Positions 1 through 6,853 of a stretch of DNA of 13,040 bases are shown piece by piece. Below the pieces are notes generated by a model. It was given only the letters and a program-made list of their open reading frames with translations. It did no database searches and was not told the origin of the DNA. The DNA is from Solimonas sp041612095. GTDB lineage: Bacteria > Pseudomonadota > Gammaproteobacteria > Nevskiales > Nevskiaceae. The translations under genes were made by a program, and so were the position numbers. Where the stretch lies: positions 1 through 13,040 of the forward strand of contig JBFJJW010000090.1 in assembly GCA_041612095.1 (NCBI GenBank). The letters run 5' to 3'. Each line of letters starts with the position of its first letter. Position 1 is the first letter of the stretch.

Positions 1-439
1 CGAAGGTGACGCTGGCAATCACCGCATCACGCGGCGCGATGATGGTTGTTTCCATCTTCATGCTTTCCATGACCAACAGGGTTTTTCCCTTGCGTACGGT
101 GTCGCCAGCCTTGACCTCGACCGCGACTATGCTGCCGGGCATTGGTGCCTTGATCTGATCGTCCGATGAGCCGCCAGCCTGCGCAGCCAGCCGATCCAGC
201 GGATGCCGGTAGCGCAGCTGATGCGCCTCGCCGTCGAGATGGACGAAAACCTCGTCGCCCAGGGTGGCGACGACCACTTCAACCCGGCGCGGCCCCACGG
301 TCAGCCAGGTACGGCCATCGGGGCTGGTCTGCAGATCAATGTCCAGCGTGTGCTCACCCAGGTGCAGGCGATACGCCTTGGCACTGCGTGACAGTTCGAG
401 ATTGTGCTCGGCGTCGCCGAGCTTGAATGCGTGGTGCAT
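1..439 (-). CDS. Biotin carboxyl carrier (BT-BCCP) part of an acyl-CoA carboxylase alpha subunit, 3' end outside window
   Basis: It carries the biotin that shuttles carboxylate from the biotin carboxylase to the carboxyltransferase of an acyl-CoA carboxylase. In the window 146 residues are visible from ATG 439. Residues 1-80 are strand-rich and resemble the BT linker domain of methylcrotonyl- and geranyl-CoA carboxylase alpha subunits. Residues 97-146 are a biotinyl domain: APMPGSIV at 98-105 and the biotinylation motif ESMKME at 125-130, with Lys128 as the expected biotin site. Only the last strands of the domain should be missing. An AGGA lies about 10 nt upstream of the ATG. In related enzymes this segment is fused to biotin carboxylase. 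Here it is a separate gene 85 nt downstream of it and in a different frame, with a hairpin repeat between them. It is the last visible gene of the operon, and the beta subunit may follow beyond base 1. The substrate is unknown. Confidence 0.9.
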   Translation of the reverse strand, partial: MHHAFKLGDAEHNLELSRSAKAYRLHLGEHTLDIDLQTSPDGRTWLTVGPRRVEVVVATLGDEVFVHLDGEAHQLRYRHPLDRLAAQAGGSSDDQIKAPMPGSIVAVEVKAGDTVRKGKTLLVMESMKMETTIIAPRDAVIASVTF

Positions 440-457
440 GGTTTTCAGTTCCTGCTT

Positions 458-495
458 CCCTCTCCCGTGTGCGGGAGAGGGGCTGGGGGAGAGGG
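458..495. repeat. REP-like interspersed hairpin element
   Basis: CCCTCTCCCG (458-467) and CGGGAGAGGG (472-481) form a perfect 10-bp stem around the 4-nt loop TGTG. They are followed by GCTGGGGGAGAGGG, which repeats the right arm. This layout resembles short interspersed hairpin sequences (REP-like) common in several gammaproteobacterial genomes; that match is from memory. It lies exactly in the gap between the biotin carboxylase stop and the biotin-carrier start. There is no T-tract on either side, so it is not a typical terminator. It could stabilise mRNA or modulate the ratio of the two subunits. Confidence 0.7.
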
Positions 496-524
496 AGTAT
501 CCGAGCTACGGTTTGGAAACATGC

Positions 525-2030
525 TCAATTTCTCCAGGCGCCCATGGCCGCGTGCATGTCGGGCACGGCGTCCGCCACGTCGCGCATCGGTCGCGTGCTG
601 AGCGCTGCCGCTGCAAGCAAGGCGTGCAGCGTGGACGAAGACAGTTCGGGATCGGCTGCGATCTGCGGATTGGCATCCAGAAAGCCGGTGTGCACGTCGC
701 CGGCCACGAAGGCCGGGTGCGCCAGCAGGCGACGCAGGAACGCGGTATTGGTCTTGCACCCCAGCAATACGGTTTCGGCCAGCGCACGATCAGCGCGCGC
801 AATCGCGTCGTTGCGATCCGTTCCGCGCACGATCAGCTTGGCGATCATCGGATCGAACGCCGCGGTCACCTCCCCGCCCTGCAGAATGCCGCTATCCCAG
901 CGTACGCCCTCGCCCTGCGGCGGCTGCAGCACCATGACCGGGCCCGTGGTGGGCGTATAGCCCCGACCGGGATCTTCGGCATAGATGCGGAACTCAATGG
1001 CATGGCCCTGCGCCTGCACGTCAGCCTGCGTGTAGCCCAGAGGCTCGCCTGCGGCGATGCGCAGCTGCTCCAGAACCAGATCCTTGCCGGTGATCTCCTC
1101 GGTCACCGGATGCTCCACCTGCAGACGCGTGTTCATCTCCAGAAAGTAGAACTCCCCGGACTGACCGAAGATAAATTCGACGGTGCCCGCGTTACGGTAG
1201 TTGGCGGCGCGCGCAATGCCGGCTGCGGTCTCGCAGATCTTCTCGCGCAGCGCGGCGTCCAGTGCCGGCGACGGCGTCTCCTCCACGATCTTCTGGAAGC
1301 GGCGCTGCACCGAGCACTCGCGTTCGAACACATGCACCACGTTGCCGTGGGCATCACCCAACACCTGCACCTCGATATGGCGCGGGTTTTCGATATACCG
1401 CTCCACGTACAGACGACCATCACCGAAGTAGCGCTGACCCTCGCTGCGCGCGCGTTCGATCTCGGCATCCAGCACCGCCAGATCACGCACGATGCGCATG
1501 CCCTTGCCACCGCCGCCGGCGGAGGGCTTGATCAGCAGCGGCGTGCCGACCTTGCGGGCGCGTTCATTGAAGGTCTTGGGGTCATCGTCTTCAATCGCGC
1601 TGGGCGCTACCGGAAAGCCACCCTTTTCCACGAAATTGCGCGCCCGCACCTTGTCGCCCATCAGCGTGATCTGTTCGGGGGTCGGGCCGATGAACACCAG
1701 GCCTGCCGCCTCCACGGCTGCGCAGAACCCAGCGTTCTCGGAGAGAAAGCCATAGCCCGGATGGATGGCGCCGGCGCCGCTGGCCTTGGCGGCCGCCAGT
1801 ATCTGCGGAGCATCGAGGTAGGCCGCGACCGGCGTGCTGCCGGTGATCTCGATGGCCTGATCGGCCATCTGCACCGCCAGGGTGCCGCGATCGGCGGCGT
1901 GAAAGACGACGATGCCCTTGAGGCCCAGGCGCTGCACGGTGCGCAGCACGCGTACGGCGATCTCGCCGCGATTGGCGACCAGCACGGCCTGGAACGGCCA
2001 CGCCTTGGTATCAGTTGAGTCTTGGCTCAT
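525..2030 (-). CDS. Biotin carboxylase subunit of an acyl-CoA carboxylase (alpha subunit, BC domain only)
   Basis: It catalyses ATP-dependent carboxylation of biotin with bicarbonate, the first half-reaction of acyl-CoA carboxylases. The 501 residues cover a complete BC module. The N-terminal pre-ATP-grasp domain has VLVANRGEIAVR at 16-27 and HPGYGFLSEN at 90-99. The ATP-grasp domain has the glycine loop GGGGKGM at 172-178 and the catalytic stretch EMNTRLQVEHPVTE at 298-311. The C-terminal domain ends near 455, followed by a short tail. ATG 2030 was chosen because it overlaps the TetR stop codon (ATGA), which implies translational coupling, and because an AGGG lies upstream. In-frame starts further up would run into the TetR gene. 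Methylcrotonyl-, geranyl- and propionyl-type alpha subunits usually run to about 650-670 residues with BT and BCCP domains attached. This one stops after BC, and those domains form the next gene. The context with AtuA and a crotonase suggests a branched acyl-CoA substrate (inference). Confidence 0.95.
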   Translation of the reverse strand: MSQDSTDTKAWPFQAVLVANRGEIAVRVLRTVQRLGLKGIVVFHAADRGTLAVQMADQAIEITGSTPVAAYLDAPQILAAAKASGAGAIHPGYGFLSENAGFCAAVEAAGLVFIGPTPEQITLMGDKVRARNFVEKGGFPVAPSAIEDDDPKTFNERARKVGTPLLIKPSAGGGGKGMRIVRDLAVLDAEIERARSEGQRYFGDGRLYVERYIENPRHIEVQVLGDAHGNVVHVFERECSVQRRFQKIVEETPSPALDAALREKICETAAGIARAANYRNAGTVEFIFGQSGEFYFLEMNTRLQVEHPVTEEITGKDLVLEQLRIAAGEPLGYTQADVQAQGHAIEFRIYAEDPGRGYTPTTGPVMVLQPPQGEGVRWDSGILQGGEVTAAFDPMIAKLIVRGTDRNDAIARADRALAETVLLGCKTNTAFLRRLLAHPAFVAGDVHTGFLDANPQIAADPELSSSTLHALLAAAALSTRPMRDVADAVPDMHAAMGAWRN

Positions 2031-2722
2031 GCATGAACCCTGCGTTTGGTAGGTGGGGAAACAGATTTCCGGGATGGACGCTTGCTGGCCGCTGCGCGAC
2101 CCGTCAGGCCTTCGCACAGCAGCGCGGTGATCTGATCGGCAATCCGATCAATGTCGAGTGCGCCGCGACCGCAGACATAGTTCCAGCTGTGGTGCTCGAT
2201 GCCGCCGTACACCATGGCGCGCAGCAGCGCCGGCGGCAGGTCGGCGCGAAACTCGCCTTCAGCCATGCCGGCACTGATCACATCGACCAGCAGCTGGGTA
2301 TAGCGACGGTTGAGGTCGTGCAGCACCGTGCCGCGATAGTCATGCTCGGACTGCACTTCACGAAACATCAGCCGGCACAGCAGCGGGTTGTCACGCACGG
2401 CGCGCAGGTGACGCCAGACCAGCAGATGCAGCCGCGCGCGGTGACCGTCCAGCCGCGCCAGATCGCGCGCGTAGTCGCCGAACATCTCTTCGTACCAGTG
2501 CTCAAGCACGCTCAGCAGCAGCTCGCGCTTGGTGGCGAAGTACTTGTAGATCGTGCCCTCCACCACGCCGATGCGCTGCGCGATCTCCGCCACGGCTGCG
2601 GCCTCGTAGCCTTTCTCGCAGAACAGATCACGGGCCGCCTTGAGAATCTCGTCCACGCGCTGCTCGCGCGCCAGACGCGGCGCGTGCACACGGGCGCTGC
2701 GGAGCGGTGGCTTGCGGCTCAT
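2027..2722 (-). CDS. TetR/AcrR-family transcriptional regulator
   Basis: A 231-residue predicted DNA-binding repressor, probably sensing an acyl-CoA intermediate of the pathway. The N-terminal helix-turn-helix region spans about residues 22-70: VDEILKAARDLFCEKGYE, then AVAEIAQRIGVVEGTIYKYF, the typical TetR recognition helix ending in YKYF. The remaining helical part, about 75-205, is the ligand and dimer domain. The N-terminal 22 residues and the last 24 are rich in Arg and Lys, extending the family core. ATG 2722 is preferred over an upstream in-frame ATG at 2746 because it gives an ATGA overlap with the AtuA stop. The 3' end makes the same overlap with the biotin carboxylase start. The gene therefore lies inside the operon it probably controls, giving autoregulation. 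A candidate operator is the inverted repeat at 5398-5424. Ligand and operator are inferred. Confidence 0.93.
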   Translation of the reverse strand: MSRKPPLRSARVHAPRLAREQRVDEILKAARDLFCEKGYEAAAVAEIAQRIGVVEGTIYKYFATKRELLLSVLEHWYEEMFGDYARDLARLDGHRARLHLLVWRHLRAVRDNPLLCRLMFREVQSEHDYRGTVLHDLNRRYTQLLVDVISAGMAEGEFRADLPPALLRAMVYGGIEHHSWNYVCGRGALDIDRIADQITALLCEGLTGRAAASKRPSRKSVSPPTKRRVHA

Positions 2723-4527
2723 GCCAGATGTTCGGTCGCGATCCACTTCTGATCGATCCAGCTCACCGGCACGTCGATGGGCACATCCATCAGGATCTGC
2801 GCCAGCATCTTGCCCTGCGGGTCATAGCGCAGGCTGGCCATGCCGCCCCCGCCCAGGGCATTTGCCAGCAGGAAGTTGAAGCCCAGAAGGCCGGGCAGCT
2901 CGTAGCGCTGCACGGGGCCTTGAGCAAAATGCGCGAGGTAACGCTGCACTGCTTCCGCCGTGAGCCAGCGTCGCAGCAGCGGCACGAACTCCGGCCGGCG
3001 TGCCAGCACGCCGATATTGGCGCTGTCGCCCTTGTCACCACTGCGTCCGTAGGCCAGTGCAATCAGCGGCACGGTGCGTGTGGGCTCGTCGGTGTCCTCG
3101 TACGCGATCACCGGCTCGGCATCCAGCGGGGCCGAGGCGCCATGCTTGGGAACCACCTGGCTGTAGCTGACGTTGCGGCTGCCGACCTCGACGCCGATCT
3201 CGACGCTGGTCTTGGGCACCAGACAGGAAAACAGACGCACCAGCGGCGTCGGCGACGGGCGACCACCGGAGAATCCGGTAATGCCCTGCGCCATGGCCGT
3301 TGCCGGCGGTATGAACTCGCGGCCGAACAGCTCCAGCGCGGCCTTGTCGGCATGGTGAACGCTGAGCTTGAGCACGACCTCACGGGCGGCACGCGCCCGG
3401 CTGTTGGCACCCCAGTTGCTCTCGCTGCCGAGCACCTCGACATCGGTGCGCGTGTAATCAGCCAGACCACGCTCGCCGAACAGACGGCGTGTGCGCTTGA
3501 GGATGGCGGCGGCGACCGCTTCGGCCTTACTGACCGCATCGCGGCCGCCGATCATCATCGTGCCGCTGGCGCGGAAACCATCCTGAAAGGTCGCGGACAC
3601 CTTGTAGCTGTGCGTCGGTGCCCAGCCGCGCGCACCCTTGACCTCGACGCGATCCCGACCCACCTGGCGCAGACTGACGTTGCGGAAATCACAGCTGACG
3701 TCCGGCAGCAGATAGGCGGCCGGGTCACCAATTTCGTAGACGATCTGCTCGGCAACCGTCTCCGGTGCCACACGCCCGCCCGTACCTGCGGGCTTGGTGA
3801 CGATGAACTGGCCGCCGGGTTCACAGATGGCAATGGGAAAGCCCATGTTGTCCCAGTCACCCGCTACTTTCTCCCAATCGGTGGAGATGCCGCCGGTGGC
3901 CTGCGCGCCGCATTCGACGACGTGGCCGGCCAGACTTCCGGCGGCCAGCAGGTCGTAGTCTTCCGGGCCCCAGCCAAACTCATGGATCAACGCGCCCAGC
4001 ACCACGGCGGAATCCACACAGCGGCCGGTGACCACGATGTCCGCGCCGGCTGCCAACGCTGCGGCAACCGGAAACGCGCCGAGGTAGGCGTTGACGCTCC
4101 AGGGTTTGTCCGGAAAACGCTCGCCGCTGAACATCTCGCGCACATCCTGCGCCTTGAGTTCGGCCGCGCGCGGCAGCAGGTCATCACCGGTGACGATACC
4201 CACCGTCAGTTCGATGCCCTGCGCCTGGAGTCTGGCTTCTATGGCCGCCTTGCAGGCCTGCGGATTGACGCCACCGGCATTGGTCACGACCTTGATGCCG
4301 TGCTGCTTGATCTTCGGCGCCAGTCGCGCGACGACATCCGGGAAATCGGTCGCGTAACCGGCGTTGGGGTCCTTGGCCCTTGCGCGCGCCAGCAGCGACA
4401 TCGTGATCTCGGCCAGATAGTCGAGTACCAGATAATCGATCTCGCCGGATTCCACCAGCTGCCGCGGGCCTTCAGCCGAATCGCCCCAGAAGCCGGCACC
4501 ACAGCCTATGCGCACCTGTTGTTTCAT
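2719..4527 (-). CDS. AtuA family protein (acyclic terpene utilization; DUF1446 plus C-terminal AtuA-like domain)
   Basis: A 602-residue protein of the AtuA family, named for a gene needed for citronellol and geraniol catabolism in Pseudomonas; its biochemical reaction is not established as far as I know. The N-terminal DUF1446 domain covers about residues 5-455, with RIGCGAGFWGDS at 6-17, VVTNAGGVNP at 80-89, VNAYLGAFPVAAALAAGADI at 145-164 and VTGRCVDSA at 166-174. The C-terminal ferredoxin-like domain covers about 485-590, starting with AYGRSGDKGDSANIGV at 492-507 and including NALGGGG at 556-562. Both domains are complete, so this is the long form of the family. The ATG is preceded by GGGAGCAGGA. 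It lies 48 nt downstream of the enoyl-CoA hydratase and overlaps the TetR start by 4 bp. It may act on a cyclic, branched or isoprenoid acyl-CoA together with its neighbours (inference). Confidence 0.93.
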   Translation of the reverse strand: MKQQVRIGCGAGFWGDSAEGPRQLVESGEIDYLVLDYLAEITMSLLARARAKDPNAGYATDFPDVVARLAPKIKQHGIKVVTNAGGVNPQACKAAIEARLQAQGIELTVGIVTGDDLLPRAAELKAQDVREMFSGERFPDKPWSVNAYLGAFPVAAALAAGADIVVTGRCVDSAVVLGALIHEFGWGPEDYDLLAAGSLAGHVVECGAQATGGISTDWEKVAGDWDNMGFPIAICEPGGQFIVTKPAGTGGRVAPETVAEQIVYEIGDPAAYLLPDVSCDFRNVSLRQVGRDRVEVKGARGWAPTHSYKVSATFQDGFRASGTMMIGGRDAVSKAEAVAAAILKRTRRLFGERGLADYTRTDVEVLGSESNWGANSRARAAREVVLKLSVHHADKAALELFGREFIPPATAMAQGITGFSGGRPSPTPLVRLFSCLVPKTSVEIGVEVGSRNVSYSQVVPKHGASAPLDAEPVIAYEDTDEPTRTVPLIALAYGRSGDKGDSANIGVLARRPEFVPLLRRWLTAEAVQRYLAHFAQGPVQRYELPGLLGFNFLLANALGGGGMASLRYDPQGKMLAQILMDVPIDVPVSWIDQKWIATEHLA

Positions 4528-4575
4528 GGTCCTGCTCCCTGCATGCAGTGAGTACGAATGCGGCCTGACGCCCGC

Positions 4576-5358
4576 TCAGTTGCCGGTGAAATTGGGCGGC
4601 CGCTTTTCCTGGAAGGCTGCCATGCCTTCCTTGGCGTCCTGCGTGCTGGACATCACCGGCACCATCGCCTGCGCATACTCCAGGGCCTCGCGCAGGCCCA
4701 TGTCACGCGTGGCATTGAACGCCTGCTTGCCCAGGCGAATCGCCGTGGGCGATTTATCGACGATGCGCGACAGCAGCCAGTCGAGCTTGGTGTCCAGCTC
4801 CGCGCGCGGCACCGCATAGCTGAGCACGCCCCAGTCCAGCGCATCCTGGGCGCTGAACTGCTCGCCGGTGATGCACATCTCCTGCAGCTTGCGCGGCGGC
4901 AGGATGCGCAGCATGTAGGGCAGGATCATCATCGGCGTCATGCCGATCTTGGATTCGGTGGTGCCAATGCGGATGTCGTCCGCCCCCACGGCCATGTCAC
5001 AGGCACAGAGCAGACCGAAGCCGCCGGCCATGGCATGACCGTTGACGCGCGCAATCACCGGCAGCGGACACTCCTGCAGGCGCTTGAACAGATCGACGAT
5101 GTAGTGCTTGGGCCGCGCGTAATCCACGGCGAAGGCACCACCCTTGACGTTCTTGGCCAGATCCGCCCCGGCACAGAAGGCCCTGTCCCCAGCGCCGGTC
5201 AGCACGATGGCCCGTACTTCGCCACCGGCCACCGCATCCTGAATGGCGCGATCTATCGTGCGGATCACCTCCTCGTTGAGCGCATTCCGCCGCTCTTCAC
5301 GGTTGATGATGATCCATTGCACGGTCGCGCGGCGTTCAATCAGGACGGGTTCGGTCAT
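4576..5358 (-). CDS. Enoyl-CoA hydratase/isomerase (crotonase) family protein
   Basis: A 260-residue crotonase, the normal length for this family, probably hydrating an enoyl- or glutaconyl-type CoA made by the carboxylase. Visible features are NREERRNALNEE at 19-30, the first oxyanion-hole segment AFCAGADL at 60-67, and the second at AGGFG 111-115 followed by LLCACDMAVG. Of the two glutamates of rat mitochondrial enoyl-CoA hydratase, the position of Glu144 is Gly115 here, while the Glu164 equivalent is retained as Glu135 in TTESKIGM. The C-terminal trimerisation helices are present and the protein ends in AFQEKRPPNFTGN. It is the first gene of the minus-strand operon. In atu and liu pathways the equivalent enzyme hydrates isohexenylglutaconyl- or methylglutaconyl-CoA, so a similar role fits but is inferred. 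The Shine-Dalgarno sequence upstream of the ATG is weak. Confidence 0.93.
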   Translation of the reverse strand: MTEPVLIERRATVQWIIINREERRNALNEEVIRTIDRAIQDAVAGGEVRAIVLTGAGDRAFCAGADLAKNVKGGAFAVDYARPKHYIVDLFKRLQECPLPVIARVNGHAMAGGFGLLCACDMAVGADDIRIGTTESKIGMTPMMILPYMLRILPPRKLQEMCITGEQFSAQDALDWGVLSYAVPRAELDTKLDWLLSRIVDKSPTAIRLGKQAFNATRDMGLREALEYAQAMVPVMSSTQDAKEGMAAFQEKRPPNFTGN

Positions 5359-5397
5359 GGCTAGGCACTCACTGATGATGGCGATACCGGAACCTTA

Positions 5398-5424
5398 GGT
5401 GAGGCCTGGTGAGTCAGCCTCACC
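5398..5424. promoter_or_regulatory. Candidate TetR operator (inverted repeat) upstream of the minus-strand operon
   Basis: GGTGAGGC (5398-5405) and GCCTCACC (5417-5424) are perfect 8-bp inverted arms separated by 11 bases. The spacer contains a further GGTGAG at 5408-5413, so two direct GGTGAG copies lie one helical turn apart, opposite one CTCACC. The site ends 40 bp upstream of the hydratase start codon at 5358, where an operator for the operon's own TetR would be expected. No convincing -10/-35 pair was found. The assignment is inference from symmetry and position. Confidence 0.45.
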
Positions 5425-5454
5425 CATTTGCGGGAGTTGCGTCCTCATTCCGGC

Positions 5455-5476
5455 TAACCCCCTGTTTGCGGGGTTA
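5455..5476. repeat. Inverted repeat in the divergent intergenic region
   Basis: TAACCCC (5455-5461) and GGGGTTA (5470-5476) form a 7-bp stem with an 8-nt loop, about 80 nt upstream of the lipoprotein ATG. There is no T-tract. It could be a 5' leader hairpin of the lipoprotein mRNA or a second protein-binding site. No function can be assigned. Confidence 0.35.
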
Positions 5477-5557
5477 TCAGACATGAGGGCAACGCGTACG
5501 GTCATGCCCCTTCATTTACCCAAGGCGCTCGCGCCCTCGCCCCGGAGTCTCGCCTCA

Positions 5558-6703
5558 ATGAATCTGCATCAACCCACACGCACCGCCCTGATTCTGCTCG
5601 CCGCCGGCATCGGCGCAACGCTGGCAGGCTGCGCCAGCGCGCCCAAGGCGACGCCGGTGTACGACGCGCAGGCCGATGCGCTGGCGCAGGCCGCCACATT
5701 CGTTGGCGACAACGGCAAGAGCAAGCATCTGGCCGGCGTCAGCAAGGTAGCGGTAACCGCTTGCAACGTGCTGTTTGCCGAGACCTCCGCCGCTCACGCG
5801 CAAACCGGTAGCGGCATTTTTGGTGGCGCGGGCAACACCGTGCGCGCGGAAGCCAAGGTGTCGGTGCTGTACACACTCAACGGTCTCGATGATGCAGCGA
5901 TGCAGCAGATGACGACCGAAATCTGTGCCAACGCCGAGCAGCGTCTGACCGCGGCAGGCTTCGACGTGCTGTCCCGCAGCGAGCTGATGGCCAGCGAATC
6001 TTTCAAGGCGCTGCTGGCCTCCGGCAAGGCCAGCCCCTTCCACTACAAGACCCCGGGGCGTGGCAGCAAGACCACCTACAAGGCATTTGCCGCCGACGGC
6101 TACACCGTGTACGACCCACGCTACATCGGTACCGTCAGCGGCCTCGGGCAGGCCTTCAAGGCCATGTCCGGAGACTCTGCGGTGCAGCTCGAGGCGCGGG
6201 TGATGGATGAGCTGAAGGTCAGCGGCGTAGCCATCAACGTGCTGGTGGACTTTGCCAAGCTGGAAGGCAAGGGTCAGACCAAGGCAGTAACGCTGGCGGA
6301 TACCAACCGCGCTGAGATCAAGCACGAGGTGGATCTTGGCATCAGCGGCGAGATCGTATTCAAGCCGGTGGACCAGCTCGGCTGCTGGGAACGCTTCGGC
6401 AAGCGCGAATGCATGCCCAACAACAACGGCCTTCCCACCTTCTCCAGCAAGTTGCCGGTGACCACCAAGGAGCCGTTCTACACGCAGGTGGTGGATACCA
6501 CCACGACCGGAGACAAGTTGGCTTCGGCAGCGACCAAGGCTTTGGCGTTCCTGGCACTGGCCGGCGGCGTCGACGGCGGTACCACCGTCGATACGACCCG
6601 CTACAGCGTCGAGGTTGAGCCCGAACAGTTCCGTACCGTCAGCCGCAAGGGCGTCGACGGCTTCATGGACATGGTGTTCCTGACTGCAAAGTCCAGGCAA
6701 TAG
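5558..6703 (+). CDS. Lipoprotein of unknown function
   Basis: A 381-residue protein I do not recognise. The start ATG 5558 gives a clear lipoprotein signal: PTRTALILLAAGIGATLAGC with lipobox LAGC and lipidated Cys25. Ala26 follows, so there is no inner-membrane retention Asp and outer-membrane sorting is likely. GGAG lies 10 nt upstream of this ATG; in-frame ATGs further up would place a long extra segment before the signal peptide. The mature protein has an alternating strand/helix pattern: SKVAVTACNVLF at 62-73, a helix near 115-133, and GFDVLSR at 134-140. This loosely recalls the N-terminal fold of CsgG, TolB or LpoB-type lipoproteins (weak inference). CWERFGKREC at 276-285 contains a pair of cysteines that may form a disulfide. 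It is monocistronic, divergent from the catabolic operon, and ends in a strong terminator. Confidence 0.85.
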   Translation: MNLHQPTRTALILLAAGIGATLAGCASAPKATPVYDAQADALAQAATFVGDNGKSKHLAGVSKVAVTACNVLFAETSAAHAQTGSGIFGGAGNTVRAEAKVSVLYTLNGLDDAAMQQMTTEICANAEQRLTAAGFDVLSRSELMASESFKALLASGKASPFHYKTPGRGSKTTYKAFAADGYTVYDPRYIGTVSGLGQAFKAMSGDSAVQLEARVMDELKVSGVAINVLVDFAKLEGKGQTKAVTLADTNRAEIKHEVDLGISGEIVFKPVDQLGCWERFGKRECMPNNNGLPTFSSKLPVTTKEPFYTQVVDTTTTGDKLASAATKALAFLALAGGVDGGTTVDTTRYSVEVEPEQFRTVSRKGVDGFMDMVFLTAKSRQ

Positions 6704-6724
6704 CCCCTGCACGCTGACCCTATG

Positions 6725-6750
6725 ACGCCCCCGCATCGCGGGGGCGTTTT
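6725..6750 (+). terminator. Intrinsic terminator after the lipoprotein gene
   Basis: ACGCCCCCGC (6725-6734) pairs perfectly with GCGGGGGCGT (6738-6747) around the 3-nt loop ATC. This gives a 10-bp GC-rich stem followed by TTTTAGTTT. It lies 21 nt after the lipoprotein stop and upstream of the next operon, and is a textbook Rho-independent terminator for the plus strand. Confidence 0.88.
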
Positions 6751-6785
6751 AGTTTGGGCCTACGCACGCTGCAGTCGTCCCTATA

Positions 6786-6801
6786 GGTGAGCACAGGTCA
6801 G
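6786..6801 (+). promoter_or_regulatory. GGTGAG direct-repeat motif upstream of the SDR operon
   Basis: GGTGAG (6786-6791) and GGTCAG (6796-6801) are spaced start-to-start by 10 bp, as are the two GGTGAG copies at 5398 and 5408 in the other promoter region. The motif lies 53 bp before the SDR ATG, and a possible -10 element, TATAGG at 6782-6787, overlaps it. It may be a weaker site for the same regulator. It is short enough to be chance. Confidence 0.25.
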
Positions 6802-6853
6802 AAAGCCCGTGTTAGGTTTTGATTGAACCTGATGCCTGATCCGAGAACTGGCC

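Noticed and set aside
458..495. Hairpin between BC and BCCP as an intrinsic terminator or CRISPR repeat
   Set aside because: There is no T-tract on either strand and no spaced repetition. It fits an interspersed hairpin element better.
264..2018. Long open frame on the plus strand opposite the biotin carboxylase
   Set aside because: It is the antisense shadow of a highly conserved gene in high-GC DNA. Its translation shows no family motifs.
4539..4548. CTGCATGCAG palindrome just before the AtuA ribosome binding site
   Set aside because: It is only 10 bp, inside an operon gap, and overlaps the Shine-Dalgarno region. It is easily due to chance.
2707..4551. 614-codon open frame on the plus strand opposite AtuA
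   Set aside because: The frame mirrors AtuA codon bias. The protein is His/Gln/Arg-rich without motifs, while the minus strand carries a clear AtuA sequence with coupled starts and stops.
5555..6736. Minus-strand open frame opposite the lipoprotein gene
   Set aside because: The plus-strand protein has a signal peptide, lipobox, ribosome binding site and terminator. The opposite frame has none of these.
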